A stretch of DNA of 64,000 nt from Candidatus Rokuibacteriota bacterium (lineage in GTDB: Bacteria; Methylomirabilota; Methylomirabilia; Rokubacteriales; CSP1-6), in the NCBI GenBank assembly GCA_003221695.1, contig QHSX01000045.1:62001-126000 (forward strand), in the 5' to 3' direction. Positions 16,046-26,011 of this stretch are shown piece after piece. Position numbers and translations under genes: made by a program. The notes below the pieces were generated by a model that ran no database searches, was not told where the DNA came from, and was given only the letters and a program-made list of their open reading frames with translations. The first letter of the stretch is position 1. Every line of letters starts with the position of its first letter.

Positions 16046-16867
16046 ATGCGTGTCGACGACTTCTACGACCGCCATCCGATCAGCGAGCCCCAGGTGCTCG
16101 CTGCCGTCGCACGGCGGCGCGGCGGTGACCTCTCGAGGCTCGGTCCCGACGATCTCTTCGAATTCGACCAGGACCACTACGGCGGTCTCAAGGCGGTGGA
16201 TGAGCTGGCGAGGCGCGCCGGGATCACGGCGGCGAGCCGCGTCCTCGACGTCTGCGCGGGCCTCGCCGGTCCGGCGCGCTTCCTGGCGAGCCGGCGCGGC
16301 TGCCGGGTCCTGGCGCTCGAGCTCCACGCCGGCCGGGCCGCCGGTGGCGTGCGGCTCAACCGCCTCGTCGGGCTCGACGGCCGGGTTCGCGTCGTGCGGG
16401 GTGACGCGACGGCCCTTCCATTCCGCTCGGCAAGCTTCGACGCGTGCGTGAGCCAGGAGGCGCTCTTGCACATCGACGACAAGCTCGCGGTGCTGGCGGG
16501 CTGCCGTCGTGTCCTCGTCCCGGGCGGGCGCCTCGCCTTCACCGACTGGATCGCCCACGCGAGCCTCGGCGAGCGAGAGCGCGCGCGCCTCGTCGAGTGG
16601 ATGGCCGCGACGACTCTCCAGTCGCTCGACTCCTACCGCGCGCTCCTCGGACGGGCGGGCTTCGTCCGAGTCGAGGCGGAGGATCTCTCCGACGAGTGGC
16701 GGCCCCTCGTCAAGGCGCGGCTCGCAACCTTCCGGGCACTGCGCGGGGACCTGGCCGCGCGCCTCCCCGAGACGCGCGCGCGCGACTACGAGCAGCTTTA
16801 CGCGTTCTTCGTCGGGCTGCTCGAGGACGGCAAGCTCGGCGGCGGCCGGCTCAGCGGAAGCGCTTGA
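16046..16867 (+). CDS. Class I SAM-dependent methyltransferase
   Basis: A 273-aa methyltransferase. The SAM site is VLDVCAGLAGPARFLAS (motif I), with an acidic residue at LALELHA, VVRGDATALPF and the motif-IV region DACVSQEALLHI. The pattern (LHIDDK, VLVPGGRLAFTDW) resembles the sarcosine/dimethylglycine and phosphoethanolamine N-methyltransferase group, though the substrate cannot be fixed. It is divergent from citrate synthase, and its last 17 bases overlap the convergent AsmA-like gene. Confidence 0.85.
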   Translation: MRVDDFYDRHPISEPQVLAAVARRRGGDLSRLGPDDLFEFDQDHYGGLKAVDELARRAGITAASRVLDVCAGLAGPARFLASRRGCRVLALELHAGRAAGGVRLNRLVGLDGRVRVVRGDATALPFRSASFDACVSQEALLHIDDKLAVLAGCRRVLVPGGRLAFTDWIAHASLGERERARLVEWMAATTLQSLDSYRALLGRAGFVRVEAEDLSDEWRPLVKARLATFRALRGDLAARLPETRARDYEQLYAFFVGLLEDGKLGGGRLSGSA

Positions 16868-18461
16868 GAAGCTCTCGCAGCCCGCGTTCGAGGGTCTTCG
16901 TGGACGGCGCGACCCTGATGGAGGGCGACGCCGGTGTGCCCGTGACCTTCGCCCTCACCTCGCCACGCCCGTGGTTGACGACCATGTCGAGGTTCATGCG
17001 CCCGCTGTCGAGCCGGTACTCGCCCACCACCGCGACCTTCATGATCCGGCTCACGTACAGCAGGTCGCGGGTGCTCACGACGCCGTTCGCGATCTGGTAG
17101 GTGCCGGTGATCGAGTCGAACTCGACCGGCGAGGTGAAGAGAGACGCCGGCACGTCCGCGCTCAGCATGGACGAGACCGCGCCTCCGATGCGCACCACGC
17201 CGCCGATGAGAGCGAGCGCCTGCCGACCCACGACGCGTCCCCGGCCGATGCGGAGCTGACCCGCGCCCGACAGGGTCTTCGCGAGACGGACGGAGTCGAA
17301 CGCGAGCGTGCCCGCGAGGTCGAGGGGCCCGGAGACCGCGTAGCCGAGGCACAGAAAGTCCACCAGCACCGTTTCGAGCGGCAGCGCCTTGACGGCGAGG
17401 TTGTCGAGCGCGACGCGCGCGCCGTGGTCGAGCGTCACCGTCAGGCCCGTCGCGATCGTCCCACCCCCGACGCTCGTCGTCACCGCGCGACTTCCGAGGC
17501 GCCCGGCGTCCCAGGAGAGGTCGGCGAGCCGGAGCGTGCCGAAGGCGAGCGTCCGTCCCTTGGGCTCGGGGCATGCGGGCACGGTCTGCGTGATCCTGGG
17601 ACTCGCCAGCTCCGCGGTGCCCGCGGCCGTGGGCGCCCCGAGGGTTCCACCGACCGTGAGCCTCGCGTCGACGGCGCCGCTCACCGAGGTGGCGGCGCCC
17701 GCGCCGAGCGCGACCAGCGCGCCGACGTCCTTGCCTTCCACCGACACGAGCGCGCTCAGGGGCGCCTCGGCGAGGCTCCGCGCGCCGTTTGTCGCGAGAC
17801 GCCCCTCGGCGATCCTCACCGTGAGGTCGCCCGGTTGCAGCCGCGCGCCGCCGTCGAAGCGGAGCGCGGCTCCGGCCGTCAGCGTCAGGTCGACGTCCTC
17901 GGCGCGGTAGCGGGTGAGCGCGCCCGCGCCGCCCCGGGCCACGTACGTGACCGTCCCCTTCTCGATCCTGACGCTCTGCGCCAGGGCCGCCGCCCCCGTC
18001 CCGCCGGTGCCCGCACCGGCGGCGCCGCCGCGCCCGGCGCGCGCGCCCGCGCGCAGGTCGCCGGCGCCGAGGCTCGCGATGTTCAGCTGACCGTCAGGGT
18101 TCCGGATGATGGTGATGCCCGGGCGCGTGAGCGTGAGGGCGCCGAACTCGACGCGCCCCGCGAGCAGAGGCCGCACGCGGAGCGCGAGTCGGCCCGTGTC
18201 GAGCTTGAGGAACGGCGCGGTCCCGAACTGCGGGTCCTCGCCGATCTCGAGCGCGTACAGCTCGACGGCCGGCCACGGGAAGACCGCGACCGAGATCGAG
18301 GCGAACCTGACGGGACGGCCGAGCGCCTGCGAGGCGCCGGAGGCGATCAGGGTCTGCATGCGCGGGGTGTCCACCAGGAACGGGATCGCGACAAGCGCGG
18401 CGAGCGCCAGGACGGCGACGGCCACGAGAACGCCCACGGTCCACCGGAGGGCGCGCTTCAC
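16851..18461 (-). CDS. AsmA family protein
   Basis: A 536-aa protein with one N-terminal transmembrane helix (residues about 9-29) followed by a long periplasmic beta-rich region. The N-terminal part (FLVDTPRMQTLIASGASQALGRPVRFASISV) and the C-terminal repeats with LDLAGTLAFDSVRLAKTLSGAGQLRIGRG are typical of AsmA/TamB-like proteins, which support outer-membrane lipid transport and assembly. A Gly/Ala-rich linker lies at about residues 130-155. The gene start overlaps the acyl-CoA synthetase stop by four bases. Confidence 0.85.
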   Translation of the reverse strand: MKRALRWTVGVLVAVAVLALAALVAIPFLVDTPRMQTLIASGASQALGRPVRFASISVAVFPWPAVELYALEIGEDPQFGTAPFLKLDTGRLALRVRPLLAGRVEFGALTLTRPGITIIRNPDGQLNIASLGAGDLRAGARAGRGGAAGAGTGGTGAAALAQSVRIEKGTVTYVARGGAGALTRYRAEDVDLTLTAGAALRFDGGARLQPGDLTVRIAEGRLATNGARSLAEAPLSALVSVEGKDVGALVALGAGAATSVSGAVDARLTVGGTLGAPTAAGTAELASPRITQTVPACPEPKGRTLAFGTLRLADLSWDAGRLGSRAVTTSVGGGTIATGLTVTLDHGARVALDNLAVKALPLETVLVDFLCLGYAVSGPLDLAGTLAFDSVRLAKTLSGAGQLRIGRGRVVGRQALALIGGVVRIGGAVSSMLSADVPASLFTSPVEFDSITGTYQIANGVVSTRDLLYVSRIMKVAVVGEYRLDSGRMNLDMVVNHGRGEVRAKVTGTPASPSIRVAPSTKTLERGLRELLKRFR

Positions 18462-19921
18462 CGCTTGCGGAGCTCTTTCTTGAGGATCTTCCCCGTCGGG
18501 TTCTTGGGGAGCGCGCCGAGGAACTCGATCGTCTCGGGCACCTTGTAAGACGCCACCGCGTCGCGGCAGACCTGCTGGAGCTCCTCCGGCGTGACGCGCC
18601 GGCCTTCCTGCAGCACGACGAACGCCTTCACGGCCTCGCCGCGCACCGGGTCCGGCACGCCGACGACCGCCGCCTCTCGGACCGCGTTGTGGCGGAAGAG
18701 CACCTCCTCGACCTCGCGCGGGAAGACCTTGAAGCCCGCGACGTTGATCATGTCCTTCACGCGGTCGACGAGGAAGTAGTAGCCGTCCGGGTCCCGATAG
18801 CCGATGTCGCCCGAGTGGAGCCAGCCGTTCCGGATCGCGTCGGCCGTCGCCCGGGGGTTGCCGAAGTAGCCCTTCATGACGTTCGGCCCCTTGATGAGGA
18901 GTTCCCCGAGCTCCCCGTCGGCCACCTCGCGGCCCTCACCGTCCACCACTTTCATCTCGACGTTCTCGATGGGCGTGCCGACCGAGCCCGCGCGGATCCG
19001 GACGTCGTGGTTCCACGCCGCGAAGGGCGAGCACTCGGTGAGCCCGTACCCCTGCGTGATCGGCCGCCCGTAGCGCTCGTGCCAGCGCCGCTCGACGTCC
19101 AGGGGCAGCGTCGCCGCCGCCGAGAAGAAGAGCCGGATCGACGCGAAGTCGAGCGCCCGCTCCATCGCGAGGAACACGATGTACATCGCCGGGACGCCGT
19201 AGAAGAGCGTGATCCGGTGACGGACGACCGCGTCGTGGAACGCGTCGGGGACGAACCGCGGCTGGATCACGAGCTGCGCCCCCGCGGTGACCAGGGCGTT
19301 CATGATGAAGTTCTGGCCGAAGCAGTGGAACATCGGCACGGCGCAGAGACCGCGGTCCTCCGACGTCAGCGCGAGGTGACGGACCGTGGCCCAGGCGTTC
19401 GACACGATGTTCGCGTGCGTGAGCATCACGCCCTTCGGTCGGCCGGTCGTCGCCGAGGTGTACAGGATCGCGGCCGTCTCGTCGCGGTCACGGTCGAGGG
19501 CGCGCGCGGGCTCGGCGCCCTCGCGGACGGTCAGGTCCTCGGTGTGGAGCACGTGACGAACCGACGGCATGCGGTCACGCGGCGGCAGGCTCGCCGCGAC
19601 CGCCGCCGCCGTGACGACCGCCTTCGGCGCCGCGTCGCCGACGATATAGGCGATCTCGTCGGCGGCATAGGTCACGTTCAGCGAGAGCGGCACCACACCG
19701 ACCTTCTGGGCGGCGTAGTAGGCCAGGACGAACTCGGCAGAGTTGGGCAGGTGCAGGCCGATCCGGTCGCCCGGGTGGAGGCCCAGACGGGCCAGGCGGC
19801 CGGCGAGGACCGAGCACGCAGCGTCGAGGTCGCGGTAGGTCCACGTCCGGTCGCCGACGACGAGCGCCGTCCGATCCGCGTGGTCGCGCGCCGCGGTCTC
19901 GAGCAGCTGCGCGACGCTCAC
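18458..19921 (-). CDS. AMP-dependent acyl-CoA synthetase (long-chain type)
   Basis: A 487-aa ANL-superfamily enzyme. The P-loop-like motif [17 protein letters not shown], the adenine-binding YGLTECSP and the A8 region [19 protein letters not shown] are all present, and the C-terminal catalytic lysine lies in [16 protein letters not shown]. It activates a carboxylic acid to acyl-AMP and then acyl-CoA. Closest in pattern to FadD-like synthetases, so a fatty or aromatic acid is likely. It overlaps the neighbouring genes on both sides by four bases, pointing to one operon with the quinone oxidoreductase. Confidence 0.9.
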   Translation of the reverse strand: MSVAQLLETAARDHADRTALVVGDRTWTYRDLDAACSVLAGRLARLGLHPGDRIGLHLPNSAEFVLAYYAAQKVGVVPLSLNVTYAADEIAYIVGDAAPKAVVTAAAVAASLPPRDRMPSVRHVLHTEDLTVREGAEPARALDRDRDETAAILYTSATTGRPKGVMLTHANIVSNAWATVRHLALTSEDRGLCAVPMFHCFGQNFIMNALVTAGAQLVIQPRFVPDAFHDAVVRHRITLFYGVPAMYIVFLAMERALDFASIRLFFSAAATLPLDVERRWHERYGRPITQGYGLTECSPFAAWNHDVRIRAGSVGTPIENVEMKVVDGEGREVADGELGELLIKGPNVMKGYFGNPRATADAIRNGWLHSGDIGYRDPDGYYFLVDRVKDMINVAGFKVFPREVEEVLFRHNAVREAAVVGVPDPVRGEAVKAFVVLQEGRRVTPEELQQVCRDAVASYKVPETIEFLGALPKNPTGKILKKELRKR

Positions 19922-20883
19922 GGGATCAGGAGCACCTTGCCCGTCGTCTTCCGCCCTTCCAGCGCCCGGTGGGCCTCGGCGGCGTCCTTGAGCGCGAACT
20001 CGAACTCCGTCCGGAGGCGCAGCTTGCCGTCGCGGATCCAGCCGAGCACGTCGCCCGCGCGGAGGAGCAGCTCGTCGCGCGTCGCGACGTGGTGGACGAG
20101 ACTCGGGCGCGTCAGGAACAGCGAGCCCTTCGCGTTCAGCACCTGGGGATCGAACGGGCCGATCGGACCGCTCGACTGGCCGTAGAGCACCATCAGCCCG
20201 CGGAGCGCGAGACAGTTGAACCCCTTGTCGAACGTCGTCTTGCCGACCGAGTCGTAGACGACCTGCACGCCCTTGCCGGTCAGCCGCTTCACCTCGGCCT
20301 CGAAGTCCTGCTTCGTGTAGAGGATGACCTCGTCCGCCCCCGCCTCACGCGCGAGCTTGGCCTTGTCCTCGGTCGAGACCGTGCCGATGACGCGCGCGCC
20401 GCGCATCTTCGCGATCTGGCACAGGAGCAGCCCGACGCCCCCGGCTGCCGCGTGGATCAGGCACGTGTCGCCCTTCTTCAGCGGATAGGTCGAGCACGCC
20501 AGGTAATGCGCGGTCATCCCCTGGAGCATCGCCGCCGCGCCCTGCTTGGTGCTGACGCCGGCCGGGAGGACCACCAGGCGCTGCGCAGGCACGGCGGCGT
20601 ACTGCGCGTACGCGCCCGCGACGCCGGTGTACGCCACCTTGTCGCCCACCTTCACCTCGGTCACGTTCGGCCCGACGGCCGTCACGGTGCCGCCGGCCTC
20701 GAGCCCGAGCGTCATGGGGAGCTCGGCCTTGTACAGACCGGAGCGGTAATACACGTCGATGTAGTTGAGCCCGGCGGCGTCGACCTTGACGATCGCTTCG
20801 CCCGCCTTCGGTTGGGGCTCGGGCACGTCCTCGTACGTGAGCACTTCGGGACCGCCGGGAGCGTGCATGCGAACGGCTTTCAT
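19918..20883 (-). CDS. NADPH:quinone oxidoreductase (zeta-crystallin-like MDR)
   Basis: A 321-aa medium-chain dehydrogenase/reductase without zinc ligands. The N-terminal GroES-like domain starts [20 protein letters not shown]. The Rossmann motif is [24 protein letters not shown], and [18 protein letters not shown] is the family signature. It reduces quinones with NADPH. The start at 20883 is set by a GGAGGA ribosome-binding site; an upstream ATG at 20901 lacks one. Confidence 0.9.
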   Translation of the reverse strand: MKAVRMHAPGGPEVLTYEDVPEPQPKAGEAIVKVDAAGLNYIDVYYRSGLYKAELPMTLGLEAGGTVTAVGPNVTEVKVGDKVAYTGVAGAYAQYAAVPAQRLVVLPAGVSTKQGAAAMLQGMTAHYLACSTYPLKKGDTCLIHAAAGGVGLLLCQIAKMRGARVIGTVSTEDKAKLAREAGADEVILYTKQDFEAEVKRLTGKGVQVVYDSVGKTTFDKGFNCLALRGLMVLYGQSSGPIGPFDPQVLNAKGSLFLTRPSLVHHVATRDELLLRAGDVLGWIRDGKLRLRTEFEFALKDAAEAHRALEGRKTTGKVLLIP

Positions 20884-20923
20884 GGGATGGTCCTCCGTCA
20901 CTAGGATGGCTCGGCGGAGCGAA

Positions 20924-21847
20924 TTATATCAGGGGCGTGGCGGCCGAAGGGGGGTGCTGGAGGACCCTCGCGCCTTTATCCGGCCACCCACGTTCGGAGC
21001 CGTGCTGGAGGACCCCGCTACCAAAGTGGTACATCGCGAAGCACTCGAGGGCGAACGGCAAGAAGCCGAGGTACCCGAGCACGGGCATCTCGAAGAGCTT
21101 CACGGCGGGTGGATACGGCACCGTGTAGGTCCACTTCGTCAGCGCCCAGTAGTTCCAGAACTCCCAGAGGAATCCGCACACGAGACCGCTCCCGAGGAGC
21201 GAGAGCACGCGCGAGGCGTCGCCGCCCGCGAGATCCGCGAGCCACGACGGCCGGCCGCGCCAGTAGTTCAGGGGTTCGAGGAGCAGCGCCCAGCCGATCC
21301 ACACGAGCGGCACGAACCAGGCCGACACGACGGCGAGCGGGAGGACGACGCCCACCGCGCCGGCGGCGACGGCGGCGCGGAGCAGAGCCGTCGACGGCCG
21401 CCACGGCCGCACGCGCGCGCGCCTGAGCACCGTCGCGCGGAGCGCCGCCGCCGTCAGGAACAGCGCGGGGAAGATCGTCGCGAACGCCCAGTCGTAGCCG
21501 AGCCGGCGCAGCAGGAGGTTCGGCTCCATGTTGCGATACTGCCACCAGAGCCCGGCGAGGTCGGCGCCGCCCCGCCAGAAGCGGGGGGCGTTGTAGAGCT
21601 CGAAGAGCCACCACCCGGCGACCGAGGCGAGACCGACCAGCACGCCCTCGGCGCGGTCGGTCGTGAGGTACGAGCGGCCCGTCAGAGAGCTGACCACGGC
21701 GTCCATGAGCAGCACGTAGCCGGTCCAGACGATCGGTGTGAACCAGCGCCCGACCAGCGCGGACCCGGAGACGAGCAGGAGCTCGGCGCCGACGATGACC
21801 GCCGCGCCGAGGTACCCGTGCAGAGGGAACCGTCGCCGATCCCGCAA
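20924..21847 (-). CDS. Membrane protein with an internal duplication, 307 aa
   Basis: A multi-helix integral membrane protein rich in Trp and Leu, with no recognised family. Two halves repeat the same pattern: [20 protein letters not shown] with GWWLFELYN in the first, and [20 protein letters not shown] with [10 protein letters not shown] in the second. This suggests duplication of a helical bundle. The C-terminal tail carries two short repeats, GVLQHGS and RVLQHPP, encoded by repeated GTGCTGGAGGACC-like DNA. The start is a TTG and is uncertain. It follows the secreted-protein gene closely and may end the exporter operon. Confidence 0.7.
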   Translation of the reverse strand: MRDRRRFPLHGYLGAAVIVGAELLLVSGSALVGRWFTPIVWTGYVLLMDAVVSSLTGRSYLTTDRAEGVLVGLASVAGWWLFELYNAPRFWRGGADLAGLWWQYRNMEPNLLLRRLGYDWAFATIFPALFLTAAALRATVLRRARVRPWRPSTALLRAAVAAGAVGVVLPLAVVSAWFVPLVWIGWALLLEPLNYWRGRPSWLADLAGGDASRVLSLLGSGLVCGFLWEFWNYWALTKWTYTVPYPPAVKLFEMPVLGYLGFLPFALECFAMYHFGSGVLQHGSERGWPDKGARVLQHPPSAATPLI

Positions 21848-21872
21848 CGCTCAGGCGTGCCTCACGGACTGG

Positions 21873-22448
21873 TCATCGCATCGCGGAGAGATCGATCGTG
21901 AACCGGCTGACGTCGCGCCCGTCCCCATCCCGCACGACCAGCGCGACCCGCGACGTCCCCGTGAGGTACCGCGTGGGGAAGCTGTAGACGCAGCGGGCGA
22001 GGTACCGCCCGTCGTCCTGGCGCATCGCCGTCCGCTCGTTCTGGACGAAGGCAGGCTCGATCTCGCGGTCGCCGACGCGCAGGCGCGGCGAGTAGAAGCG
22101 CGCGAAGTCCTCGCGCGGGCCGCGGAGCGACGCCCAGAGCAACAGACGATCCTGCTGCTCGCGCAGGAGCTTGTCCGACGTGTCGGGCCTGAGCGGCTGG
22201 TTCCGGAATGCCGCGTGGCGCGCGGCCAGGACGAGCCGGTGGAACGGGGTGAGCACGGTGACGCTGTCACCCGCGGCGTTCGTCACACGCCACTCCGTGT
22301 CGAACGTCTCGACGGTCACGGCGCGCGCGCCGACGCGGAGCGCGTCCTCACGCTCGCCGGGCGTGAGCGCAAACGACGCCGCGCGCGCGGACGGTCCCAG
22401 GAGCACCGCGCCGAGAAGCGTGGCGACGGCGAGCCCGCTTCGGCTCAC
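21873..22448 (-). CDS. Hypothetical secreted protein, 191 aa
   Basis: The N-terminus is a signal peptide (MSRSGLAVATLLGAVLLGPS, cleavage near ARA). The mature part is mostly beta strands (TVETFDTEWRVTNAAGDSV, YLTGTSRVALVVRDGDG), with a helical stretch in the middle. No domain is recognised. Its start overlaps the stop of the inactive M16 gene by four bases, so it belongs to the protease/ABC unit and is expected outside the cytoplasm. Confidence 0.7.
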   Translation of the reverse strand: MSRSGLAVATLLGAVLLGPSARAASFALTPGEREDALRVGARAVTVETFDTEWRVTNAAGDSVTVLTPFHRLVLAARHAAFRNQPLRPDTSDKLLREQQDRLLLWASLRGPREDFARFYSPRLRVGDREIEPAFVQNERTAMRQDDGRYLARCVYSFPTRYLTGTSRVALVVRDGDGRDVSRFTIDLSAMR

Positions 22449-23743
22449 GGGATCCGGCCGACCACGACCCAGCTGAACGACTCCGGGGAGAAGAATCGCG
22501 CGGCGGCGCGCTGGACGTCCCGGCCGGTCACGCGCGAGACGCCCGCCTTGTAGCGATCGGTGTAGTCCAGTCCGAGCCCGAGCTCCTCGACCGCCGAGAC
22601 GAAGTCGGCGACCTTCCCGGACGTGTCGAGACGCAGCGGGAAGCTCCCGACGAGGTACGACTTGGCGAGCGCCAGCTCGGCGTCGGAGGGAGGCTCGCGC
22701 GTCATGCGCGCGAGCTCGGCCTTGAGGAGGGTCTGGACCTTCGCGACCTCCGTGGTCCGCGTCTGGGCGCTCACGAAGAACGCCGAGCCGTACTTCGACG
22801 GCGAGACGTAGCTGTAGACGCTGTACGCGAGCCCCGCGTCCTCACGGACCCGCGTGTACAGGCGCGAGGCCGAGCCGCCGCCGAGCACGTACGAGGCGAC
22901 CACCAGCGGGAAGTAATCGGGGTCGGTCTGACGAATCGCCTGCCGGCCGAGCACGATCGTGCTCTGCGTCAAGGAGTCTCTCGTGATCGCCTGCTCGCGC
23001 GCCTCGCGCCCGGGGGTGGCGCTCGGCACGGCGATGAGCGGAGCGGCGGGCCGCGGCCATGACCCGAACCGGCTCAGGACCTCGCGCCGCGCCTCGGCCA
23101 CGGTGACGGCGCCGACGACCGCGACGACGGTCGCGTCCGGACGGAAGTGCTCCCGGTGGAACTTCACCACCTCCTCGCGCGTCAGCCGCGCCACGGACTC
23201 GCGGGTGCCCTCGACCGGTAGGCCGTAGGGATGGTTGGGGAAGACGAGCCGGGCCAGTGCCCGCGCGGCGACCGTTCCGGGGTCCTCCTCGGAGCGCTTG
23301 ATGGCAGCCTGGATCTCGCCGATCTTCCGTGTCACCTCCTCCGGCGGGAACGTCGGCGACTGGATCACCTCGGCGAGGAGATCGAGGCCGAGCCCGAGGT
23401 CCTTCCGGAGGACGCGGAGCGACGCGCTGACGCTGTCGCGCCCGGCGCCCGCCTCGAGGCTGCCGCCGACGAACTCGATCGCCGAGTCGAGCGCCGGCCC
23501 CGTGCGTTTCGCCGTCCCGCGCGTGAGCAGGGCGCCCGTGAGGTTCGCGAGCCCCGCGCGGTCGGAGGGATCGTACACGGCGCCCGCCTCCACCAGCACC
23601 CGCACGGCCACGATCGGCACCGCGGGGCGCTCGGCGACGAGCAGGACGATGCCGTTCGGCAGGACGTCGCGCTGGGCGATCGGCGCCGCCAGCGCCGGCG
23701 ACGCGAGCCCGAGGAGCAGGACCAGGGCCAGACGCGGCTTCAT
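22445..23743 (-). CDS. M16 family peptidase homologue, catalytically inactive subunit
   Basis: A 432-aa exported protein (signal peptide about 1-20). It has both M16 halves: the N-terminal PNGIVLLVAERPAVPIVAV and the C-terminal domain with GGGSASRLYTRVREDAGLAYSVYSY. The zinc site HXXEH is missing: the matching segment at residues 63-77 reads AGLANLTGALLTRGT with neither His. In M16B two-subunit proteases one subunit is active and the other dead but needed for substrate binding. The active partner is encoded at 26998-28305 in the same operon. Confidence 0.87.
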   Translation of the reverse strand: MKPRLALVLLLGLASPALAAPIAQRDVLPNGIVLLVAERPAVPIVAVRVLVEAGAVYDPSDRAGLANLTGALLTRGTAKRTGPALDSAIEFVGGSLEAGAGRDSVSASLRVLRKDLGLGLDLLAEVIQSPTFPPEEVTRKIGEIQAAIKRSEEDPGTVAARALARLVFPNHPYGLPVEGTRESVARLTREEVVKFHREHFRPDATVVAVVGAVTVAEARREVLSRFGSWPRPAAPLIAVPSATPGREAREQAITRDSLTQSTIVLGRQAIRQTDPDYFPLVVASYVLGGGSASRLYTRVREDAGLAYSVYSYVSPSKYGSAFFVSAQTRTTEVAKVQTLLKAELARMTREPPSDAELALAKSYLVGSFPLRLDTSGKVADFVSAVEELGLGLDYTDRYKAGVSRVTGRDVQRAAARFFSPESFSWVVVGRIP

Positions 23744-23748
23744 CCGGC

Positions 23749-24873
23749 CTAGTCTAACTGCTTGCGGAAGCGGACGATGGACAAGCTGAACACGATCGCG
23801 CCGAACGCCACGAGCGGGAGCACGCTGGGCCAGAGGTACTCGAGCCCGATGCCTTTGAGCACGATGCCCCGGACGATACGCAGGTAGTACGTCAGCGGGA
23901 TGATGCTTGCGATGTACTGCGCGCCCCGCGGCATCCCCTCGATCGGAAACAGGAGTCCCGAGAGGTAGATCGACGGCAGGAACGTCATGAAGGACAGCTG
24001 CATCGCCTGGGGCACCGTCCGCGACGCCGCGGACACGAGGATGCCGACGCCGAGGGTGCCCCACATGAACACGGCGGAGAGCCCGTACAGCAGCGCGAGG
24101 CTCCCCCGGATCGGCACGTCGAAGACGAAGTGCGCGACGACGAGGGCCATCGTCATCTGGCCGTACGCGACGAGGAGGTTCGGGATGATCTTGCCGAGCA
24201 GCAGCTCCCAGCGGCGGATCGGGCTCACGACCAGCGCCTCGAGCGTCCCCCGTTCGCGCTCGCGGACGATCGCGATGGCCATGACGCTGACGGTCGTCTG
24301 CATCAGGAGGGCGCCGATCAGCCCCGGCACGATGAAGATGGCCGACACGAGGTCGGGGTTGTACCAGGCGCGCACGCGGAGGTCGAGCGGCGGCGCGTCC
24401 TTCCGCAGCACCGCGCCGCCGGCGGTCTCGGTCAGGATCTCGAGCGAGCGGTCCGCTCCGAGCGCCGCCGCCGCGTTCATCGCGGACGTCGCCACCTGCG
24501 GGTCCGAGGCGTCCACGATGACCTGGACGCGGGCCTGCTTGCGCGCGAGCTCGCGCGCGTAGTCGGGCGGGATCACGACGCCGACCTTCGCCGAGCCGTC
24601 GTCGATCATGCGCGTGAGCTCGCGCGTGTTCGCGGCACGGTGACGGATGTCGAAGTACTGGCTGTTCTCGAAGGCCTCGAGGAGCTTCCGCGCCTCCACG
24701 CTCCCGGAGAGGTCGACGACGGCCGTCGGCACGTGCTTGACGTCGGTGTTGATCGCCCAGCCGAAGATGAAGAGCATGGCGACCGGAACGAACAGCATGA
24801 GCGTGAGCGCGAGACGGTCGCGCCCGAGCTGGAGGAACTCTTTCGCGATGATGCCGTGGAGCCGGCTGCCCAC
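23749..24873 (-). CDS. ABC-2 type exporter permease
   Basis: A 374-aa membrane protein. After a short cytoplasmic start (IIAKEFLQLGRDRLALTLML) comes a first helix, a large extracytoplasmic loop with a PTAVVDLSGSVEARKLLEAF strand, and then five helices including the ABC-2 signature RERERGTLEALVVSPIRRWELLLGKI. The GTG start at 24873 lies one base after the ATPase stop. With the ATPase and HlyD it forms a YhbJ/YhhJ-type export system for drugs or other hydrophobic substrates. Confidence 0.9.
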   Translation of the reverse strand: MGSRLHGIIAKEFLQLGRDRLALTLMLFVPVAMLFIFGWAINTDVKHVPTAVVDLSGSVEARKLLEAFENSQYFDIRHRAANTRELTRMIDDGSAKVGVVIPPDYARELARKQARVQVIVDASDPQVATSAMNAAAALGADRSLEILTETAGGAVLRKDAPPLDLRVRAWYNPDLVSAIFIVPGLIGALLMQTTVSVMAIAIVRERERGTLEALVVSPIRRWELLLGKIIPNLLVAYGQMTMALVVAHFVFDVPIRGSLALLYGLSAVFMWGTLGVGILVSAASRTVPQAMQLSFMTFLPSIYLSGLLFPIEGMPRGAQYIASIIPLTYYLRIVRGIVLKGIGLEYLWPSVLPLVAFGAIVFSLSIVRFRKQLD

Positions 24874-24874
24874 G

Positions 24875-25897
24875 TCAGCGCCCGGCGGGCCCGAGCGCCC
24901 GGAGCTGCTCGCGCACGCGCGCCTTGCGCTCGCGATCGACGAACGACACGAAGAGGTCCTCCACGTTCGGCTCGACCTCGTTGGCCCACTCCACGCGGAC
25001 GCCGCGGGCCGCGAGGTAGTCCCGCACGGCCCCGACCTGGAGGTCGCTCCGCGCGGCGATGAGTCGCACGCGGGCGCCCGCGCGGACCACCTCCTCGACG
25101 GCGTCCCACTCCGCGAGGGCATCAGCGGCGGCCCGCGCGTCCACCGGCTGGAGCTCGATCACCGGGCGGGCGAACGTCTCGGCCTTGATCTCCGCCGGGC
25201 TCCCGTGGGCGATGAGCCGGCCTTGATAGATGAAGCCGAGGGTGTCGCACAGCTCCGCCTCGTCCATGTAGTGGGTCGTCACGAGGATCGTCGTGCCCTC
25301 GTCGGCCAGCCGCCGGACGACCGCCCAGAACGTCCGCCGCGAGACCGGGTCGACGCCCGCGGTGGGCTCGTCGAGGAAGACCAGCCGCGGGCCGTGCACG
25401 AGGGCGCACGTGAGCGCGAGCCGCTGCCGATAGCCGCCGGAGAGCTGGCCCGCGAGCTGGCGCGGGTACCCGCCGAGGTCGCCGAGGCGCAGCATCTGTT
25501 GGATGCGTGCCGCGCGGTCGGCGCGGGGGACCATGTAGACGCGCGCATAGAACATGAGGTTCTCCTCGACCGTCAGGTCGTCGTACAGCGAGAAGCGCTG
25601 CGACATGTAGCCGATGGCCGACTTGACACGCTCGGGATCGCGGCGCAGATCGATGCCCAGCACGCGCCCCTCGCCCTCCGTCGGCTCGAGGATCCCACAC
25701 AGCATGCGGAGCGTCGTCGACTTCCCGGCGCCGTTGGGTCCGAGGAAGCCGTACAGCTCGCCGCGTCGGACGCGGAGGTCGAGACGGTCCACCGCAACGA
25801 TCCGGCCGAAGCGCTTCGTGAGCCCGTGGGTGACGACCGCGTATTGATCATCCGCATCCGTCAGGGCAGGAGCGGCCGGCCGACCCCCCTCGACCAC
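24875..25897 (-). CDS. ABC exporter ATP-binding protein
   Basis: A 340-aa ATPase with intact motifs: Walker A GPNGAGKSTT, Q-loop in GYMSQRFSLYDDLTV, signature LSGGYRQRLAL, Walker B RLVFLDEPTAGVD and switch His in LVTTHYMDEAE. The last ~100 residues are a C-terminal extension seen in ABC-2 drug exporters. The start is a GTG. About 114 bp without a convincing gene separate it from HlyD, but orientation and order support one system. Confidence 0.92.
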   Translation of the reverse strand: MVEGGRPAAPALTDADDQYAVVTHGLTKRFGRIVAVDRLDLRVRRGELYGFLGPNGAGKSTTLRMLCGILEPTEGEGRVLGIDLRRDPERVKSAIGYMSQRFSLYDDLTVEENLMFYARVYMVPRADRAARIQQMLRLGDLGGYPRQLAGQLSGGYRQRLALTCALVHGPRLVFLDEPTAGVDPVSRRTFWAVVRRLADEGTTILVTTHYMDEAELCDTLGFIYQGRLIAHGSPAEIKAETFARPVIELQPVDARAAADALAEWDAVEEVVRAGARVRLIAARSDLQVGAVRDYLAARGVRVEWANEVEPNVEDLFVSFVDRERKARVREQLRALGPAGR

Positions 25898-26011
25898 GCT
25901 AGCACTCGCTACGCGAGAACGACCTCACCGGCGACTGGCGAGACGACGCCCAGAAGTTACGGGTCTCGGGAGGTCGCCCGGCCGCTCCCGCCCCGACGGT
26001 GACGGGCGGCA

